Positions 61,241-64,000 of a stretch of DNA of 64,000 nucleotides are shown one piece after another. This DNA comes from Euonymus europaeus (Eukaryota; Streptophyta; Magnoliopsida; Celastrales; Celastraceae). A model generated the notes under the pieces. The model searched no databases. It saw nothing but the letters and a program-made list of their open reading frames with translations, and was not told the origin of the DNA. Position 1 is the stretch's first letter; every line of letters starts with the position of its first letter. The stretch spans positions 5,964,501 through 6,028,500 of the forward strand of contig OY756958.1 in assembly GCA_963580455.1 (NCBI GenBank), written 5' to 3'. Made by a program: the position numbers and the translations under genes.

Positions 61241-62406
61241 TTTGCTAGTCCCGAGCAAAGATAGCATAAACCATAATGTATGACAATTAAAATAAATAAC
61301 GCCTAACTCACTTTCGCAGGAATCGCGGTTACATTTAGCTTATGCAACAAGCCTTTAAACCCCTAGGTGTCCCTAGTGGACGAGTTTTGTCTCGTGAGGG
61401 TTTACCAGAACGATACCCACAAACATTCAAATTAATGCACCATCATTCCATATCACATCAAGAACAATATGAACTCACTCAAACTGTATGTAGACCAACA
61501 AATTCAACCTCATGAACTCCACAACCACCAAAATAGCAGATCTAATCAAGTCTCATGTCATTTGCTCTTTTAACCAGTTTATCCAACATTGTATTGCTTA
61601 GCGGAAACACATGGATATTTGACTTTCAAATGATCCTGATACAAATATGACAATAACCCCAGAATTCTCAGAATAACAAATAAAAATACCCTGGCAATTT
61701 ATTCTGATGCTATGAATATAAATTTCGACTCTAAATGTTCTGTCCCTTTTAACTTTCGATGTGATCCATGTAACGAGTTTTCAAATCGACAATCTCAAGT
61801 CAGTTGACCTAAGGTGTCAGGTGTAAAAACACCCCAAAGGACATACTTACTCGAATCACAAAGGTTCGGGACCGAAACACCACAAGTACATATTCGGGTA
61901 ATAATAATGATGGTATGAAAAATTCATCCGAACATTGGTACTCAGAGCCTTGAATTTATTCTTTCTTTCTTTTCTTTCTCTCTTTTTTTTTTTTTTTTTT
62001 TTTTGCCAGGATATTAGTATTCTGAAATTCTAATGCATCTAGGAGCAATCATAAGTATTCGAAATCAATCACAAATGGCATACCCCACAAACATGTGTTT
62101 CGGTGCAAGTGTGTTCTCTATTAGGAAAATTAAACAAATGAGACAAGACCCAAGATCGAACATACTATAAGGTGATATGTGTCCGTAGCTCAATTGTGAC
62201 GCACATACAAGTCTAAGCTACAACACAAATATTCCGCAAGATAGGCTAGATGAGCAAATTTTAGTTTATTTGTTTTTTTTTTTTTTTCATTTAGTATTGT
62301 TTTCCCTCCCCCACACTTAAAAGATAGCAGTGTCCTCAATGCGGAAACATGAGGTAGTTGAACAAAAATAGCAGAGGGAAAGAACAATATAACCTGGGAT
62401 AAGAAA
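61241..62406 (-). other. Retrotransposon 3' non-coding spacer
   Basis: A long untranslated region between the extra ORF and the LTR. It includes poly(A) tracts on the minus strand (61984-62004 and 62272-62288) and the TTTTAAGTGTGGGGGAGG motif near 62304-62322. No gene. Confidence 0.6.
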
Positions 62407-63432
62407 TCAGGCATCGGTTGCACGAGGCAACAAGCGAGCAATCTCCTCACGAAGCTCGCGTAACCCAGTTTCAAGAAGAGCAGGCAACGTGGTCTGAAGG
62501 CAATGTATATCCTCGCGGAGCTGTGTGTGTGCCTCCTCTAGCTGTTGTACACGAGTCAACAATGCACTAGTAGGCGCGGATGGTTCAGAAGAAATGGAAA
62601 CTTCATCGTCCATATGAGAGGTGCTTAAACGCCAGGAAGTCAAATTGAATAGCTGTATGGAATAAGCAGGATCTGCATGAGAGAGCTTGATCTTCCTATA
62701 CAGCAGAAATCGTGTGATAAGACGAGGAAATAAAAGCCGGCCAGGTGTGGGCTTCTTTCGCTTAGGCGGTTTTACAATTTCTGCCTGGGCTCTGAGCATA
62801 TAAGAGAGGAAGATCTCACCCACATCAAACCAAGTGCCGGAGAAAATAAAGTAGAGTACTTTTAAGAAGAGCCCTCGTCGCTCTTGCTCATGGCCGAGAG
62901 GACAGAGATTTAGCCGAAGTGCAGTGTCAATCAGCCACATACGCTTGGGAAGTTGGGACCGGCGTACAGCAGGTTCACTATCCTCTCTATGTATGTTCAT
63001 AATATCAATCATCTCTGTAGGTTTCATCTGGGAGGGTTGTTCAAAACCGGCAGTGGCAATATAGGAGGAAGGAAACCTCATACAAGAGCAAATTTCGGAG
63101 GAAGTGAAGTCGACAACAATACCGGAGATGCAAGTTTGAAAAACCATAGGGCCTTGATCATTGTCCTCCTTTGGAAGCTTCTTCAGTGTGCGGTAAAATT
63201 GACGAACTGCCCGAGGGTAAACGTCAAATTCGTTATGCGGATCCGGATCCACCAAAAACATAAGAGAATGATCACACAAATTTTTGTTGGCCCAAGTATT
63301 GGCAGGAAGTAATCGGATCTCCTCTTGGATAGTTGTCTCGGGAATGATGTCTGCAATGTCAAAAGGGTCACGTGTTGTAGGTGGCACGACAAGTGATGAA
63401 GAAGCAATAGAACGGGAACGTTTAGGTGGCAT
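62407..63432 (-). CDS. Extra ORF of the retrotransposon (putative plant transposon protein)
   Basis: Encodes 341 residues starting MPPKRSRSIASSSLVVPPTT. This start is chosen because the basic MPPKR leader is the usual one; the upstream open extension runs through the 43-bp array and is probably not translated. The middle holds DVYPRAVRQFYRTLKKLPK, FTSSEICSCMRFPSSYIATA and RKKPTPGRLLFPRLITRFLL, typical of the extra protein that follows pol in Tat/Athila-type elements. A C-terminal coiled coil (LLTRVQQLEEAHTQLREDIH onward) ends at ATDA. No transmembrane segment. Function unknown. The frame is intact. Confidence 0.75.
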   Translation of the reverse strand: MPPKRSRSIASSSLVVPPTTRDPFDIADIIPETTIQEEIRLLPANTWANKNLCDHSLMFLVDPDPHNEFDVYPRAVRQFYRTLKKLPKEDNDQGPMVFQTCISGIVVDFTSSEICSCMRFPSSYIATAGFEQPSQMKPTEMIDIMNIHREDSEPAVRRSQLPKRMWLIDTALRLNLCPLGHEQERRGLFLKVLYFIFSGTWFDVGEIFLSYMLRAQAEIVKPPKRKKPTPGRLLFPRLITRFLLYRKIKLSHADPAYSIQLFNLTSWRLSTSHMDDEVSISSEPSAPTSALLTRVQQLEEAHTQLREDIHCLQTTLPALLETGLRELREEIARLLPRATDA

Positions 63433-63450
63433 GGCCCTGCTTAGGATGCT

Positions 63451-63703
63451 GCTGGAGCACCCTGTTGTGGCAACACACGCTGCCCAATTTTCCGCTGGAG
63501 CACCCTGTTGTGGCAACACACGCTGCCCAATTTTCCGCTGGAGCACCCTGTTGTGGCAACACACGCTGCCCAATTTTCCGCTGGAGCACCCTGTTGTGGC
63601 AACACACGCTGCCCAATTTTCCGCTGGAGCACCCTGTTGTGGCAACACACGCTGCCCAATTTTCCGCTGGAGCACCCTGTTGTGGCAACACACGCTGCCC
63701 ATG
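63451..63703. repeat. 43-bp tandem array, six copies
   Basis: Units start GCTGGAGCACCCTGTTGTGG at 63451, 63494, 63537, 63580, 63623 and 63666; the last is partial. The copies appear identical. Because 43 is not a multiple of three, every frame stays open and the translation itself repeats every 43 residues. It lies directly upstream of the MPPKR start codon. Confidence 0.97.
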
Positions 63704-63716
63704 AATTCATTGGCGC

Positions 63717-63718
<2 letters not shown>

Positions 63719-63749
<31 letters not shown>

Positions 63750-63750
63750 C
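63719..63750. repeat. Poly(T) tract (poly(A) on the minus strand)
   Basis: About 30 T residues between the 43-bp array and the GGGAGGCAACCC spacer motif of the retrotransposon. Confidence 0.9.
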
Positions 63751-63818
63751 ACACCACGAATTGGGTTGCCTCCCAATAAGCGCTAAGTTTAACGTCTTTA
63801 GCTAGACTGAGCCAAAAT

Positions 63819-64000
63819 TCATTGTGTGATAGGATCTTGAAGATAAAGTTGTTGCTTCTCAATGTCAAAGGAGTTCTCCAAGTACAATTTCAAGCGGTGA
63901 CCATTTACCTTCATCTCGAATCCCGTCTTGACGTCTTTGATTTGTACCGCACCATGAGGAAAAACTTTCATCACTTCATATGGCCCAGACCATCTAGAGC
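63819..64000 (-). CDS. Integrase C-terminal end of gypsy polyprotein (partial)
   Basis: Runs off the window edge. On the minus strand it reads [20 protein letters not shown], then [15 protein letters not shown], and ends YLQDPITQ at a stop at 63821-63819. This is the C-terminal SH3-like part of a Ty3/gypsy integrase, in the form seen in Tat/Athila elements. The catalytic core is outside the window. Confidence 0.8.
   Translation of the reverse strand, partial: SRWSGPYEVMKVFPHGAVQIKDVKTGFEMKVNGHRLKLYLENSFDIEKQQLYLQDPITQ

Larger units (their letters stand above)
59791..64000 (-). mobile_element. Ty3/gypsy retrotransposon, Tat/Athila-type, 3' part
   Basis: On the minus strand from the window edge: end of integrase (64000-63819), the motif GCGCTTATTGGGAGGCAACC at about 63783-63764, a poly(A) tract, a 43-bp repeat array, an extra ORF (63432-62407), the motif TTTTAAGTGTGGGGGAGGG at about 62322-62304, a polypurine tract and the 3' LTR. 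These spacer and purine motifs are characteristic of Tat/Athila elements. Gag, protease, RT and the 5' LTR would lie beyond 64000. Confidence 0.85.

Noticed and set aside
63451..63703. CRISPR-like array
   Set aside because: Units are contiguous with no unique spacers and the genome is plant nuclear; it is a simple tandem repeat.
63284..63805. 173-codon plus-strand open frame over the 43-bp array
   Set aside because: It is the reverse reading of the tandem array and retrotransposon ORF; all frames are open there because of the repeat.

Overview
The window is nuclear DNA of a flowering plant, most likely a eudicot. Genes are split by GT-AG introns. Recognisable plant families include chloroplast beta-amylase BAM1, a CIPK23-type kinase, mitochondrial solanesyl diphosphate synthase, a FAR1-type MULE transposase, plant mobile domain (PMD) proteins and a Tat/Athila-type Ty3/gypsy element. 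The DNA between genes is AT-rich and full of nested transposons. I cannot name the species.

Layout. 1-4.4 kb: a PMD (MAIN-like) pseudogene locus built as a large palindrome, interrupted by a repeat shared with 13.5 kb. 5.2-6.5 kb: 290-bp direct repeats around an orphan first exon of a DEAD-box RNA helicase 1-like gene, then an LTR-like piece and a tiny orphan first exon. 7.2-11.8 kb (minus): a decayed solanesyl diphosphate synthase gene with a SINE in one intron and a hAT-type miniature element in exon 1. 12.6-18.6 kb: another tiny orphan first exon, then a repeat carrying a complete 4.1-kb hAT transposon with perfect 8-bp target duplications. 19.0-21.6 kb: an intact phosducin-like protein 3 gene.

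23.6-26.4 kb: a CIPK23-like kinase gene that is broken (stop in the activation loop, no NAF domain). It is followed by a structurally intact 4.3-kb FAR1-type MULE (26.7-31.0 kb). 31-34 kb: hAT debris and a TIR element. 34.3-34.8 kb (minus): a small intact LEA/KIN-like gene with an ABRE. 38.4-41.6 kb (minus): an intact BAM1 gene with a G-box/ABRE/DRE-rich upstream region.

42-53.7 kb: a repeat graveyard holding foldback MITEs, an L1-type LINE with a MULE derivative nested in it, degenerate satellites and a TSD-flanked retroposon. 55.1-56.6 kb: the first four exons of an AMBRA1-like WD40 gene, with no downstream exons. 57.7-59.4 kb: tandem repeats. 59.8-64.0 kb (minus): the 3' part of a Tat/Athila-type retrotransposon (integrase end, 43-bp repeat array, extra ORF, polypurine tract, 3' LTR), cut by the window edge.

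Only three host genes look functional: the phosducin-like gene, the LEA-like gene and BAM1. The other host-gene pieces are fragments missing their 3' or internal exons, so the window looks like a zone where gene fragments and transposons collect. I found no convincing undescribed system. The most unusual structures are the PMD palindrome, the hAT element with its empty site present in the same window, the FAR1 MULE with hairpin-rich ends in a TA microsatellite, and the 43-bp array upstream of the retrotransposon ORF.
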